Positions 8,447 through 17,567 of a stretch of 64,000 nucleotides of DNA are shown piece by piece. The notes under the pieces are model-generated. The model searched no databases and had not been told where the DNA came from. It saw only the letters and a program-made list of their open reading frames with translations. Position 1 is the first letter of the stretch. Each line of letters opens with the position of its first letter. Source of the DNA: Mycobacterium simiae. GTDB lineage: Bacteria > Actinomycetota > Actinomycetes > Mycobacteriales > Mycobacteriaceae. The position numbers and the translations under genes were made by a program. The stretch is from positions 682,001-746,000 of the forward strand of contig NZ_AP022568.1 in NCBI RefSeq assembly GCF_010727605.1. The letters are read 5' to 3'.

Positions 8447-9856
8447 TTAGGCTCGCAAGCTTGCGGCACGGGCCACGAAGCGCGCCACCGCATCCGGCAC
8501 GGCGGCGGGGTGCGTGTGCAGATAAGACGCGTGCACGCCGGCATGCACAACACCGTCGCGGCCGTCGCGGCCGTCGCCCATCGCCGCGGTGGACTCCTCG
8601 GCCGTGGCTGCCGGGTACCTCCACGCCGGCTGATAGCTCTCGGTGAATGTGATCGCAGTCCGGTGGAACTCGTGGCCCACCACCCGCGCCCCGACCGGAT
8701 ACAGCGCCGACTCCGCCACCGCAACCGCGTCGCGATACGCCAACGTCAGATTCGGCGTGAACCGCGCCGTGGCACTCAGCGCCCCGCACATCGGATAGCC
8801 GTCGAGTTCGGAGGTCAGATAGATCAGGCCGGCGCATTCGGCATGCACCGGCGCACCGGACCCGGCCAGTCGCTTGATCTGTTGCCGGACAACATCATTG
8901 GCCGACAGCTCGGCTGCGAACTGTTCGGGGAAGCCGCCGGGCAGCACGACGGCGTCGGCGCCCTCCGGCAGCGTGTCGACGAGCGGATCGAAGTCGACAA
9001 CGTCGGCGCCTGCCGCGCGCAGCAACTCGGCGTGTTCGGCATAGCCGAAGCTGAAGGCCTTTCCGGCGGCCATCGCGACCCGGGCCATCCTGGCGTGCCG
9101 ACGGCCGTCGGCCTCACCCACCGCGGTAACCGGATCCCAAGGCGCGCTGGGACTCTGGCTACGTGCGACCGCCATCACCGCGCCCAGGTCGACGTGGCGC
9201 GCGACCAGCGCGGTCATCGCGTCGACCGCGAGCCGCGCCCGTCGGCCGTATTCGACGGCGGTCACCAGACCCAGATACCTGGTCGGCAACTCTAATTCGG
9301 CATTGCGCCCAATCGCGCCCAGCACCGGGACACCGGTGTGCTCACACGCCTGTCGTAACACCTGCTCGTGGCGCAACGATCCCACCCGGTTGAGGATGAC
9401 CCCCGCGATCCGGATCCCGGTATCGAACGTCGAAAATCCGTGCAACAGTGCGGCAATGCTGTGGCTTTGACCACGCGCGTCGACCACCAGGATCACCGGT
9501 GCGCCGACCAGGGCGGCGACGTGGGCCGTCGAACCCGCGGGCGCGGTGGCGGCGCCCGCCCCGATCCGGCCGTCGAACAGCCCCATCACGCCTTCGATCA
9601 CCGCGATGTCGGCGCCGGCAGCACCGTGGGTATAAAGCGGCCCAATGAGCTGCTCCCCTACCATGACCGGGTCGAGGTTGCGTCCGGGCCGTCCGGCGGC
9701 CACCGTGTGGTAACCGGGGTCGATGAAGTCCGGGCCCACCTTGAACGGCGCGACGATGTGCCCAGCCTGCCGCAACGCCCCGATCAAACCCGTTGCGACG
9801 GTGGTCTTTCCACTGCCGGAGGCGGGTGCGGCAATGACGACCGCGGGGGCACTCAC
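8447..9856 (-). CDS. cobB: Cobyrinic/hydrogenobyrinic acid a,c-diamide synthase
   Basis: 469 residues from the GTG at 9854-9856, which overlaps the cobO stop by four bases; the longer open frame upstream runs through cobO and is not real. P-loop APASGSGKTTVATGLIGALR at the N-terminus, a dethiobiotin-synthetase-like ATPase half (VGPDFIDPGYH, VIEGVMGLFDGR), and a C-terminal class I glutamine amidotransferase half with PGGFPEQFAAELS and the nucleophile region VHAECAGLIYL. It amidates side chains a and c of the corrin ring with glutamine and ATP. Coupled to cobO and the chelatase. Confidence 0.95.
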   Translation of the reverse strand: MSAPAVVIAAPASGSGKTTVATGLIGALRQAGHIVAPFKVGPDFIDPGYHTVAAGRPGRNLDPVMVGEQLIGPLYTHGAAGADIAVIEGVMGLFDGRIGAGAATAPAGSTAHVAALVGAPVILVVDARGQSHSIAALLHGFSTFDTGIRIAGVILNRVGSLRHEQVLRQACEHTGVPVLGAIGRNAELELPTRYLGLVTAVEYGRRARLAVDAMTALVARHVDLGAVMAVARSQSPSAPWDPVTAVGEADGRRHARMARVAMAAGKAFSFGYAEHAELLRAAGADVVDFDPLVDTLPEGADAVVLPGGFPEQFAAELSANDVVRQQIKRLAGSGAPVHAECAGLIYLTSELDGYPMCGALSATARFTPNLTLAYRDAVAVAESALYPVGARVVGHEFHRTAITFTESYQPAWRYPAATAEESTAAMGDGRDGRDGVVHAGVHASYLHTHPAAVPDAVARFVARAASLRA

Positions 9857-10467
9857 CACTCGATGCCCTTCTGACCCTTGCGGCCCGCATCCATCGGATG
9901 CTTGACCTTGACCATCTCGGTGACGAGGTCGGCGGCCTCGATCAGCCGGGGCGGGGCGGCGCGTCCGGTGATCACCACATGCTGATGGCCGGGCCGGGCG
10001 ACCAGCGCGTCCACCACCTCGTCGACATCGACCCAACCCCACTTCAGCGGATAGGTGAACTCGTCGAGTACGTAGAAATCGTGGCGCTGCTCGGTCAGCC
10101 GACGCGAGATCTCGGCCCAGCCGTCCGCGGCGGCCGCCGCGTGGTCCTCCTCGCTGCCGGATTTACGGCTCCACGACCACCCGGCGCCCATCTTGTGCCA
10201 TTCGACGGCTCCGCCGAAGCCGTGCTCGTCGTGCAACCGACCGAGCCGGGTGAGCCCGGCCTCCTCCCCCACCTTCCATTTGGCACTCTTGACGAATTGA
10301 AACACCGCGACGTCCAGGCCAGCGTTCCACGCGCGCAACGCCATTCCGAACGCCGCCGTCGATTTCCCCTTGCCGTCACCGGTGTGCACCGCCAGCACCT
10401 GCTGGTTGCGCCTGGCCCGGGTGCTCAGCCCGTCGTCGGGCACCTGCAGTGGGGTTCCCTGTGGCAT
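9853..10467 (-). CDS. cobO: Cob(I)yrinic acid a,c-diamide adenosyltransferase
   Basis: 204 residues. The start is the ATG at 10465-10467 with GGAGGTG upstream, giving the conserved MPQGTPL start; the open frame reads 63 codons further but without family similarity. P-loop VHTGDGKGKSTAAFG, then FVKSAKWKVGEEA, a conserved middle (YVLDEFTYPLKWGW) and the C-terminus VKHPMDAGRKGQKGIEW. It adds the adenosyl group to the corrin cobalt. It overlaps cobB by four bases and sits 32 bp after the chelatase gene. Confidence 0.95.
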   Translation of the reverse strand: MPQGTPLQVPDDGLSTRARRNQQVLAVHTGDGKGKSTAAFGMALRAWNAGLDVAVFQFVKSAKWKVGEEAGLTRLGRLHDEHGFGGAVEWHKMGAGWSWSRKSGSEEDHAAAAADGWAEISRRLTEQRHDFYVLDEFTYPLKWGWVDVDEVVDALVARPGHQHVVITGRAAPPRLIEAADLVTEMVKVKHPMDAGRKGQKGIEW

Positions 10468-10499
10468 GGCGGCGCACCTCCGTTGTCGTTGCCCGCCGG

Positions 10500-12338
10500 C
10501 TAGGCGACGTCGCGTATCGCTTGCGTCAGCTGGTCGGCGTGCAACTGCTCCAATCGGACAGTCGGCGCACCGAGATGACGGGCGAGCTGGCTGGCCAAAC
10601 CCAACCGGACATATGATGTTTCGCAGTCCACGACCACCGCTGCCGCGCCTTCGCAAACCAGTCGAGAGGCAGCTATTCTGCTGCGGTGCAACGGATCTGG
10701 GCCCGCCGTGGCGCGGCCGTCGGTGAGCACCACCAGCAACGGGCGGCGTACCCGGTCGCGCGCCCGCTCCCGCACGATCAGCTCCCGCGCCGCGAGCAGT
10801 CCCTCGGCCAGCGGTGTCCGCCCGCCAGTGTCGAAGCGGGCCAGCCGGCGCGCGGCGATGTGCGCCGACGACGTTGGCGGCAGCAGCACCCGCGCCTGGT
10901 CTTGGCGGAACGTGATCACGGCGACCTTGTCCCGGCGTTGGTAGGCGTCGCGCAGCAGCGACAGGGTGGCGCCACTGACCGCCGCCATCCGATCCCGGGC
11001 AGCCATCGACCCCGACGCGTCGACCACGAAAATCACCAGGTTGCCTTCGCGCCCTTCCCGAATCGCCCGCCGCACGTCATCGGCGCGGATGCGCAGCGGA
11101 CCGCCCCCGGCGTGCTCGGCGGCCGACAGCACCGTGGCGAACGGATGCAACCCGTGCGCGTCGGCGTCGGTGCCGTCCGCCGCGGCCACCACGCTTCCGG
11201 ATCGATTGCGGGCGCGCGACCTTCGTCCGGGCGCTCCTTCACCCACGCCGGGAACCGTCAGCGCCCGGGTCCGGAACGTCTTGGACGGCGGGGCGCTGGG
11301 CCGCGTCTTCGGCACCTGCGCCTTAGGCGCAGCTGGTTGCGAATTCTGTTGTGCTGCACGGTCACCGGCTGGGTGTCCGCCGCCGGGTGGCTCGGGGTCA
11401 GGCTCGGGTTCTTCGCCCGCCCGCTGCAGCGCCTCGCTGAGCTGGTCGGGATCGATGCCCGGATCGTCGAACGGGTCACGGCGGCGTCGGTGTGGCAGCG
11501 CCAATTCGGCCGCCACCCGGATGTCCTGTTCCTGGACGCGCGTCGCTGCCCGCCACGCGGCGTGCGCGGTGGCGGTACGGGCCACCACCAGATCGGCACG
11601 CATCCCGTCCACGTCGAACGCGGCGCACAACGTCGCGATGCGGCGTAATTCGTTGTCCGGCAACACCACGTCTTCGACGAGTGCACGCGCCGCCGCGATC
11701 CGCTGGGCCAGTTCGGCTTCGTCGGCGGCGTAACGGGTGGCGAACCCGTCCGGGTCGGCCTCGTAGGCCATCCGTTGCCGGATCACCTCCACCCGTACGT
11801 CGACGTCACGCGACGCCTGAACATCGACTGTGAGCCCGAATCGGTCGAGCAGCTGCGGACGCAGCTCGCCCTCCTCCGGATTCATCGTGCCGATCAGCAC
11901 AAAGCGGGCCTCGTGAGTGTGAGATATGCCGTCGCGTTCGATGTGCACCCGGCCCATCGCCGCGGCGTCGAGCAGGACGTCGACGAGGTGGTCGTGCAGC
12001 AGGTTGACCTCGTCGACGTAGAGCACGCCGCCGTGGGCCCGCGCCAATAACCCCGGTGCGAACGCATGCTCGCCGTCGCGCAGCACCTTCTGCAGATCCA
12101 GCGACCCGATCACCCGGTCCTCGGTTGCGCCGAGCGGCATTTCGACCAGTCCCCCGCCGGTGCCGTTGCCCGTCGCCGCGGACAACAGCGCGGCAAGCCC
12201 GCGCACCGCCGTCGATTTGGCGGTGCCCTTTTCGCCGCGGATCAGCGCACCGCCGATCTCGGGTCGCACCGCACACAGCAGCAGTGCCAGCCGCAGCTGG
12301 TCCTGGCCGACGATCGCGCTAAACGGATAGGGCCTCAT
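10500..12338 (-). CDS. Fused ChlI/ChlD-type chelatase AAA+ ATPase with VWA domain (putative cobaltochelatase subunit)
   Basis: 612 residues. The N-terminal AAA+ module has Walker [14 protein letters not shown] and Walker [14 protein letters not shown], with [24 protein letters not shown] as sensor region. A Pro- and Ala-rich linker lies around residues 290-400. The C-terminal von Willebrand A domain has the MIDAS motif [10 protein letters not shown]. The family inserts Mg or Co into tetrapyrroles together with a large BchH/CobN subunit, which is not in this window. The cob neighbours point to cobalt. The start overlaps the stop of the GNAT gene by four bases. Homologue position: Rv2850c. Confidence 0.9.
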   Translation of the reverse strand: MRPYPFSAIVGQDQLRLALLLCAVRPEIGGALIRGEKGTAKSTAVRGLAALLSAATGNGTGGGLVEMPLGATEDRVIGSLDLQKVLRDGEHAFAPGLLARAHGGVLYVDEVNLLHDHLVDVLLDAAAMGRVHIERDGISHTHEARFVLIGTMNPEEGELRPQLLDRFGLTVDVQASRDVDVRVEVIRQRMAYEADPDGFATRYAADEAELAQRIAAARALVEDVVLPDNELRRIATLCAAFDVDGMRADLVVARTATAHAAWRAATRVQEQDIRVAAELALPHRRRRDPFDDPGIDPDQLSEALQRAGEEPEPDPEPPGGGHPAGDRAAQQNSQPAAPKAQVPKTRPSAPPSKTFRTRALTVPGVGEGAPGRRSRARNRSGSVVAAADGTDADAHGLHPFATVLSAAEHAGGGPLRIRADDVRRAIREGREGNLVIFVVDASGSMAARDRMAAVSGATLSLLRDAYQRRDKVAVITFRQDQARVLLPPTSSAHIAARRLARFDTGGRTPLAEGLLAARELIVRERARDRVRRPLLVVLTDGRATAGPDPLHRSRIAASRLVCEGAAAVVVDCETSYVRLGLASQLARHLGAPTVRLEQLHADQLTQAIRDVA

Positions 12339-12805
12339 GGCTGGTCCGCCACCCCGGAACCGGGCCGCAGCATCGGAGTGTGCGGCACACCGTCATCGAG
12401 GAAATCGTCGCCGTCGCGGACAAACCCGTGCCGGGCATACATGTCGGCCAGGTAGCTCTGCGCGTTGATCCGGCACGGGTAGTCCCCGACCTCGGCCAGG
12501 GCCGCTTGCAGCAGCCGGGTGGTATGTCCCCGTCCGCGCATGCTGCGTTTGGTGCACAACCTCCCGATCCGGAACACTTTTTCACCGCCGGCATGCTCCT
12601 CCGTCAGCCGCAACGTGCAGATCACCTCGCCGTCGGGCGTTTCCAGCCAGAAGTGCCGGGTTTCGGCGAGTAGGTCGCGCCCATCCAGCTCCGGATACGG
12701 AATGGCCTGTTCGACCACGAACACCTCGACCCGCAGTTTGAGCAGCTCGTAAAGCGTTTGTGCGTCAAGGTCTTTGGCCCAGATGCGGCGGAGCGCTTCT
12801 GTCAT
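12335..12805 (-). CDS. GNAT-family N-acetyltransferase (ElaA-like)
   Basis: 156 residues from the ATG at 12803-12805. The start [15 protein letters not shown], the segment [13 protein letters not shown] and the acetyl-CoA site region [20 protein letters not shown] (Q/RxxGxG/A loop as RGRGHT) place it near ElaA. Substrate unknown. The 29 codons of open frame further upstream lie inside a 53-bp tandem repeat and are unlikely to be coding. Its start codon is the last ATG of that repeat, and its stop overlaps the chelatase start, so it is coupled at both ends. Homologue position: Rv2851c. Confidence 0.87.
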   Translation of the reverse strand: MTEALRRIWAKDLDAQTLYELLKLRVEVFVVEQAIPYPELDGRDLLAETRHFWLETPDGEVICTLRLTEEHAGGEKVFRIGRLCTKRSMRGRGHTTRLLQAALAEVGDYPCRINAQSYLADMYARHGFVRDGDDFLDDGVPHTPMLRPGSGVADQP

Positions 12806-12911
12806 GAGCGTCTCTCCTGCGCATCGCTGCGCTCTGCATCGTCGACGCCGCGCGTCATCAGCGTCTCTCCTGCGCATCGCTGCGCTCTGCATCGTCGACG
12901 CCGCGTGTCAT
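12801..12911 (-). repeat. Tandem 53-bp MIRU-like element between mqo and the GNAT gene
   Basis: Two 53-bp copies (12801-12853 and 12854-12906) differ at only two positions, and five bases of a third copy follow. Read on the coding (minus) strand, each copy runs from an ATGA through CGGCGTCGACGATGCAGAGC and a GCAGGAGAGACG ribosome-binding stretch to the next ATG. The outermost ATGA supplies the mqo stop codon and the innermost ATG is the GNAT start. Size, content and stop/start overlap match mycobacterial interspersed repetitive units (MIRUs), which sit in operons in this way. The copy number may vary between strains. Confidence 0.8.
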
Positions 12912-14386
12912 AAGGCATTCAACTGTAGTGCCTGGGCGCTCCACGACCGCACCTCGTCATAGAGCCTGGGCTCCTGGGACAGCTGTGTCCCCAGCGAGGG
13001 GACCATTTCTTTGAGCCTGGGCAGCCAGGCCTGATAGCGATTGGCAAAATACCCCCGGAGCACGTCGAGCATGATCGGCACGGCGGTCGAGGCCCCCGGC
13101 GAGCCGCCGAGCAGGCCGGCGATGCTGCCGTCGGCCGAACCCACCACAGTGGTGCCGAATTCCAGCGCTCCGCCCTTCTTTTCGGCCGGCCTGATCACCT
13201 GCACCCGCTGACCGGCGACCGTCAGTTCCCAATCCGGATCGGCCGCGCCGGGAGCGAATTCGCGTAGTGCCCGCAGTCGGTCGGCGCGGGTCAGTCGCAG
13301 CTGGCGGAGCAGGTAGGCGATCAGCGTCGTCTGGGTCATGCCGGCACCGAGCATCGACACCACGTTGTCCCAGCGCACCGATCGGGGCAAATCGCTGGCG
13401 TGGCCGTGCTTCAAAAATTTCGGCGACCAGCCCGCGTAGGGCCCGAAGACCAGCCACGACTTGCCGTTAACGAATCGCAGGTCAAGATGCAGCGCCCCCA
13501 GCGGCGGCGCACCGGGTGCGGGGACGCCGTACACCTTGGCCCGGTGCTCGGCGGTCAGCGCCGGGTTGTCGGTGCGCAGGAACCGCCCGCCGATCGGGAA
13601 GCCGGCGAACCCCCTGACCTCGTTGATGCCGGACTTCTGCAGCAGGGGCAACGCGTCGCCGCCCGCACCGATGAACACGAACTTCGCGTCCAGCTTGCGC
13701 TTTTCGCCGGTGCGCCGGTCGAGCATCTGCAGGGTCCAGCTGCCATCGCCGTTTCGGGTCAGGTTGCGGACCTCGTGACCGAATAGCGTGGTGGCGCCGC
13801 CCCGCACGCAGAAGCCGACGAGCTGCTTGGCCAGCGAACCGAAGTCGACGTCGGTGCCCTCGGGCGCCCAGTTCAGCGCAATCGGCTCGGAGAAGTCGCG
13901 TTGGGCGGCCATCAACGGGAGCCGGCGGGCAAACTCGTCGGCATCAACGATCAACTCGGTCTCGGCGAACAACGGGTTGTGGGCCAGCGCCTGCCGACGC
14001 CGTCGCAGATAGTCCACCCCGTCGGCGCCCCGCACGAAACTGACGTGCGGCACGGCGTTGAGAAAGCTGGGATCGGTGAGGACGCCGTTTTCCACCGCAT
14101 AAGCCCAGAACTGACGGGTCACCTGGAATTGCTCGTTGATCAACACCGCCTTGGTGATGTCTATCGAACCGCCACGCTCGGGTGTGTAGTTCATCTCGCA
14201 CAGTCCGGCATGGCCGGTGCCGGCGTTGTTCCAGGGACTGCTGCTTTCGGCGGCGACGGCGTCAAGCCGTTCGACCAGGGTGATCGACCACTGCGGCTCC
14301 AGCAGCCTGAGCAACGCGGCCAGGGTGGCGCTCATGATGCCGGCACCGACCAGCGCGACGTCGGTGCGCGCCGTTGACTCTGACAC
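12908..14386 (-). CDS. mqo: Malate:quinone oxidoreductase
   Basis: 492 residues from the GTG at 14384-14386, preceded by GGAAGG at about 12 bases; the open frame extends 30 codons upstream without family similarity. The N-terminal FAD-binding motif is [19 protein letters not shown]. Further family blocks are [36 protein letters not shown], the region [19 protein letters not shown] and the C-terminal [15 protein letters not shown]. It oxidises malate to oxaloacetate and passes electrons to menaquinone at the membrane face. Its stop codon lies at the edge of the MIRU-like repeat. Divergent from the hydrolase at 14504. Confidence 0.95.
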   Translation of the reverse strand: MSESTARTDVALVGAGIMSATLAALLRLLEPQWSITLVERLDAVAAESSSPWNNAGTGHAGLCEMNYTPERGGSIDITKAVLINEQFQVTRQFWAYAVENGVLTDPSFLNAVPHVSFVRGADGVDYLRRRRQALAHNPLFAETELIVDADEFARRLPLMAAQRDFSEPIALNWAPEGTDVDFGSLAKQLVGFCVRGGATTLFGHEVRNLTRNGDGSWTLQMLDRRTGEKRKLDAKFVFIGAGGDALPLLQKSGINEVRGFAGFPIGGRFLRTDNPALTAEHRAKVYGVPAPGAPPLGALHLDLRFVNGKSWLVFGPYAGWSPKFLKHGHASDLPRSVRWDNVVSMLGAGMTQTTLIAYLLRQLRLTRADRLRALREFAPGAADPDWELTVAGQRVQVIRPAEKKGGALEFGTTVVGSADGSIAGLLGGSPGASTAVPIMLDVLRGYFANRYQAWLPRLKEMVPSLGTQLSQEPRLYDEVRSWSAQALQLNAL

Positions 14387-14503
14387 CCGAACGTTGATCC
14401 TTCCCTGAGCCGTGCCGTCCCTCAGGTTATCCCGGGCACGCGGTCGGAAACGACCTGCACCGGCCCGGATCAGCAAAAGCGACCGCCAGGCTAAGCTGAC
14501 CTG

Positions 14504-15532
14504 GTGACTGGCTGGGTGCCCGACGTCCTACCTGGCTACTGGCAGAACACCATTGCGCTGGGAGCCGATCCCGCCGGCGAGGGCGACATCGTCGCAACCC
14601 TGATTCGACGCGGGCCCCAACCCGGCGCTGCCGGCGGCGTCGGGCATGCGGTGCTCGCGGTTCACGGTTACACCGACTACTTCTTCAACACCGCGCTGGC
14701 CGATCATTTCGCCGACCGCGGCTTCGCCTTCTATGCGCTAGACCTGCAGAAGTGCGGCCGGTCGCGCCGCGACGGCCAGACCCCGCATTTCATCACCGAT
14801 CTCGCGCATTACGACACCGAACTCGAACGCGCCCTGTCTCTCATCACCGCGCAGGCCGGCAACGACCCGAAGGTTCTGATCTACGGCCACTCGGCCGGTG
14901 GCCTGATCGTGTCGCTGTGGCTCGACCGGTTGCGACAACGAAACCCGAAGGCGCACGCCCTCATCGCCGGGCTGGTCCTCAACAGCCCCTTCCTGGATCT
15001 GCACGGCCCCGCGATCCTGCGGCTGGGTTTCACCTCGGCCATGATCGCGGGGCTGTCGCGGCTGCGCGCCAAGAGCGTGGTCCGGCCGTCGAGCAAGGGC
15101 GGTTACGGTACTACCCTGCACCGCGACTACGACGGCGAGTTCGAATACGACCTGCAATGGAAACCGTTGGGCGGCTTTCCCATAACCGTGGGATGGCTCA
15201 ACGCCGTGCGTCGCGGCCAAGCCCGGTTACACCGTGGACTCGACGTCGGGGTGCCCAACCTCATCCTGCGGTCGGACCACAGCGTGCCCGAAAGCGCGGA
15301 CGCCGCGGCCATGCAACACGGCGACGCGGTGCTCGACGTCACCCAGATCGCCAGGTGGGCGGGCTGCATCGGGAACCGTAGCAGCATCATCCCGGTGGCC
15401 GACGCCAAACACGACGTGTTCCTGTCGTTGGCGCAGCCGCGCGAGGCCGCCTATCGGGAACTGGACGGCTGGCTGGCCGGCCACCTGCGCGGCCACGATG
15501 CCGACGTCCCCGCGTCATTCGGAAAGGGGTGA
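14504..15532 (+). CDS. Alpha/beta hydrolase (Rv2854-like, lysophospholipase type)
   Basis: 342 residues from a GTG. The nucleophile elbow is [13 protein letters not shown], with Ser in GHSAGG. An oxyanion region [11 protein letters not shown] lies near residue 50, and the likely acid and base are in [11 protein letters not shown] and [10 protein letters not shown] near the C-terminus. It resembles monoacylglycerol-lipase/lysophospholipase enzymes (PF12146 type); the substrate is unknown. There is no signal peptide. The start lies only 6 bp after a TAAGCT (-10-like), so the mRNA may be leaderless. It is four bases upstream of mtr. Confidence 0.88.
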   Translation: MTGWVPDVLPGYWQNTIALGADPAGEGDIVATLIRRGPQPGAAGGVGHAVLAVHGYTDYFFNTALADHFADRGFAFYALDLQKCGRSRRDGQTPHFITDLAHYDTELERALSLITAQAGNDPKVLIYGHSAGGLIVSLWLDRLRQRNPKAHALIAGLVLNSPFLDLHGPAILRLGFTSAMIAGLSRLRAKSVVRPSSKGGYGTTLHRDYDGEFEYDLQWKPLGGFPITVGWLNAVRRGQARLHRGLDVGVPNLILRSDHSVPESADAAAMQHGDAVLDVTQIARWAGCIGNRSSIIPVADAKHDVFLSLAQPREAAYRELDGWLAGHLRGHDADVPASFGKG

Positions 15533-15536
15533 GGGC

Positions 15537-16916
15537 GTGCAGACCTACGACATCGCGATCATTGGAACCGGTTCGGGCAACAGCATTCTCGATGACCGCT
15601 TCGCCGACAAGCGGGTGGCGATGTGCGAGCAGGGCACCTTCGGCGGAACCTGCCTCAACGTCGGATGCATCCCGACCAAGATGTTCGTGTACGCGGCCGA
15701 GGTCGCCCAGACGATCCGCGACGCGGCGCGCTACGGCATTGACGCCAGCATCGAGCGGGTGCGCTGGGACGACATCGTCTCCCGGATTTTCGGGCGCATC
15801 GATCCCATCTCGGTCGGCGGCGAGGACTATCGCAGTTCCGCGCCCAACATCGATGTGTACAAACAACACACCCGCTTCGGACCAGTTCAGGACGACGGGC
15901 GCTACCTGCTGCATACCGACGCCGGCGAGGAGTTCGCCGCCGACCAGGTGGTGATCGCCGCCGGGGCGCGGCCGGTCATCCCCCCGGCGATTCTCGAGTG
16001 CGGTGCCCGCTACTACACCAGCGACACCATCATGCGAATCGCCGAATTGCCGGCGCATCTGGTGATCGTCGGAGGCGGTTTCGTGGCGGCCGAGTTCGCC
16101 CACATCTTCTCCTCGCTTGGCGCGCGGGTCACCCTGATCGTCCGCGGCTCCGCCTTGCTGCGCCATTGCGACGACGTCCTGTGCAAGCGCTTCACCCGCA
16201 TCGCGTCGAGCAAATGGGAACTGCACACCCACCGCAACGTCGTGGGCGCCGAGAATCACGGGTCCGGCGTCGCGGTGCACCTCGACGACGGGCACACCGT
16301 GCACGCCGACGCGATGCTGGTGGCGACCGGCCGGGTCTCCAACGCCGATCAACTCAACCTCGAGCAGGCCGGCGTCACCGTCGAGGACGGTTTGGTGGTC
16401 GTCGACGAACACCAGCGCACCACGGCGCGTGGGGTTTTCGCGCTCGGCGATGTCTCTTCGCACTACCAGCTCAAGCACGTCGCCAACCATGAGGCGCGGG
16501 TAGTGCAGCACAACCTACTGTGCGATTGGGACGACACCACGGCGATGGCCGTCGCCGACCACCGCTACGTGCCGTCCGCCGTGTTCACCGACCCTCAGAT
16601 CGCCTCCGTGGGATTGACCGAAAATGAAGCCATCGCACAGGGTTTCAAGATTTCGACCAAGATTCAGGACTACGGCGACGTCGCCTACGGCTGGGCGATG
16701 GAGGACACCACCGGGATCGTGAAACTCATCGCCGAGCGCGGCACCGGGCGGTTGCTGGGGGCACACATCATGGGCTATCAGGCCTCGTCGATCATCCAGC
16801 CGTTGATCCAGGCCATGAGCTTCGGACTCAGCGCACCAGAGATGGCCCGCGGGCAGTACTGGATCCATCCGGCGCTACCGGAAGTAGTGGAGAACGCACT
16901 GCTCGGGCTGCGCTGA
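15537..16916 (+). CDS. mtr: Mycothione reductase
   Basis: 459 residues from the GTG at 15537, the same length as the M. tuberculosis enzyme; the frame is open further upstream but inside the hydrolase gene. The FAD motif YDIAIIGTGSGNS starts the protein. The redox-active disulfide is in GGTCLNVGCIPTKM. NAD(P)H binding is in VIVGGGFVAAEFAHIFSSLG. The C-terminal dimer interface ends HPALPEVVENAL with the catalytic His-Glu pair. It reduces mycothione, keeping mycothiol reduced. Probably co-transcribed with the hydrolase. Its stop lies within a palindrome shared with the convergent Fur-family gene. Confidence 0.95.
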   Translation: MQTYDIAIIGTGSGNSILDDRFADKRVAMCEQGTFGGTCLNVGCIPTKMFVYAAEVAQTIRDAARYGIDASIERVRWDDIVSRIFGRIDPISVGGEDYRSSAPNIDVYKQHTRFGPVQDDGRYLLHTDAGEEFAADQVVIAAGARPVIPPAILECGARYYTSDTIMRIAELPAHLVIVGGGFVAAEFAHIFSSLGARVTLIVRGSALLRHCDDVLCKRFTRIASSKWELHTHRNVVGAENHGSGVAVHLDDGHTVHADAMLVATGRVSNADQLNLEQAGVTVEDGLVVVDEHQRTTARGVFALGDVSSHYQLKHVANHEARVVQHNLLCDWDDTTAMAVADHRYVPSAVFTDPQIASVGLTENEAIAQGFKISTKIQDYGDVAYGWAMEDTTGIVKLIAERGTGRLLGAHIMGYQASSIIQPLIQAMSFGLSAPEMARGQYWIHPALPEVVENALLGLR

Positions 16917-16927
16917 GCGCTCAGCGC
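16910..16927. terminator. Palindrome holding both convergent stop codons (mtr / Fur-family gene)
   Basis: GCGCTGAGCGCTCAGCGC is a perfect 18-bp palindrome. The mtr stop TGA (16914-16916) and the stop of the opposite gene (TCA at 16921-16923) sit symmetrically in its two arms, with four bases between them. It can fold as a 7-bp stem with a GCGC loop on either transcript, so it may slow or end transcription in both directions. There is no T-tract, so a classical terminator is not proven. Confidence 0.5.
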
Positions 16928-17403
16928 CGCCCCGCCGACTCGACGTCCTGGCACTCCGGGCACAGGCCGTGCAACGTCAGGCCCGCCCGCTCCGACAAGG
17001 CGAACGCGCTGCCGGCCATCGCGTGTTCGAGCGCCGAACTCAGCTGCCGGGCGGGCACCTCGATCATCGAGTCGCACTCGGTGCACACCGCGTGGTGGTG
17101 CGGGGCCGTCGCCAGCCCATAGGTTGTGGTGCCGCCGTCCAGCGTCAGCGCGTGTAACACCGACTGCTCGACCAGAGTGGTCACCGTTCGGTAGATGGTG
17201 GCCAGGTCGGGGGGCTGGGTGCCGGCGGGCAGGCACTGCTGCACCCGCTGGTGAATCTCCGCGACGGACAGATGCCCATTGACCGGTTCGAGCACGGCCA
17301 ATACCTGAATACGCGATGCCATCCGCCGCAGCCCACGGGCGCGCAGGAATTCGCCGATACGTTCGGTAACCACGGGATCGAGTGCCGACGAGTTGGACGT
17401 CAC
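16921..17403 (-). CDS. Fur-family metal-responsive regulator, probably nickel (Nur-like)
   Basis: 160 residues from the GTG at 17401-17403. The winged-helix half has LRRMASRIQVLAVLEPVNGHLSVAEIH and DLATIYRTVTTLVEQSVLHAL. The C-terminal dimer/metal domain has HHHAVCTECDSM and LHGLCPECQDV, giving the two structural CxxC pairs and a histidine cluster suited to a regulatory metal. The family includes Fur, Zur and Nur. The next gene is a NicT nickel permease, followed by a [NiFe] hydrogenase, and the intergenic site matches the Nur-box layout, so nickel is the best guess. Metal choice cannot be read from sequence alone. Confidence 0.88.
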   Translation of the reverse strand: MTSNSSALDPVVTERIGEFLRARGLRRMASRIQVLAVLEPVNGHLSVAEIHQRVQQCLPAGTQPPDLATIYRTVTTLVEQSVLHALTLDGGTTTYGLATAPHHHAVCTECDSMIEVPARQLSSALEHAMAGSAFALSERAGLTLHGLCPECQDVESAGRR

Positions 17404-17466
17404 CCGTTCAGTGTCGCGCCGGTTACGCAGGATTGCCAGTATTCGGAGCCTCAGAGGCCAAAGCTC

Positions 17467-17483
17467 CTGCAACTCGCTTGCAT
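17467..17483. promoter_or_regulatory. Candidate Nur box between the Fur-family gene and nicT
   Basis: CTGCAACTCGCTTGCAT contains TGCAA and TTGCA as a perfect inverted repeat around five bases (17468-17482). This is the core of the consensus described for the nickel-responsive regulator Nur in Streptomyces, tTGCaa-N5-ttGCAA. It lies 64 bp upstream of the regulator start and 85 bp upstream of nicT, so it could control both. The match is seen in sequence; the regulatory role is inference. Confidence 0.65.
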
Positions 17484-17567
17484 CGATCTCGTCCCCGAAC
17501 CTAAGGTCATGGGCGTCGTCCGCAGGACGCACCGCAACCGCACCGCACCTGAACACACAAGGACCGA

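Noticed and set aside
9857..10042. N-terminal extension of cobB
   Set aside because: The extra codons are a shadow of the cobO C-terminus; the GTG at 9856 overlaps the cobO stop and starts the conserved P-loop domain.
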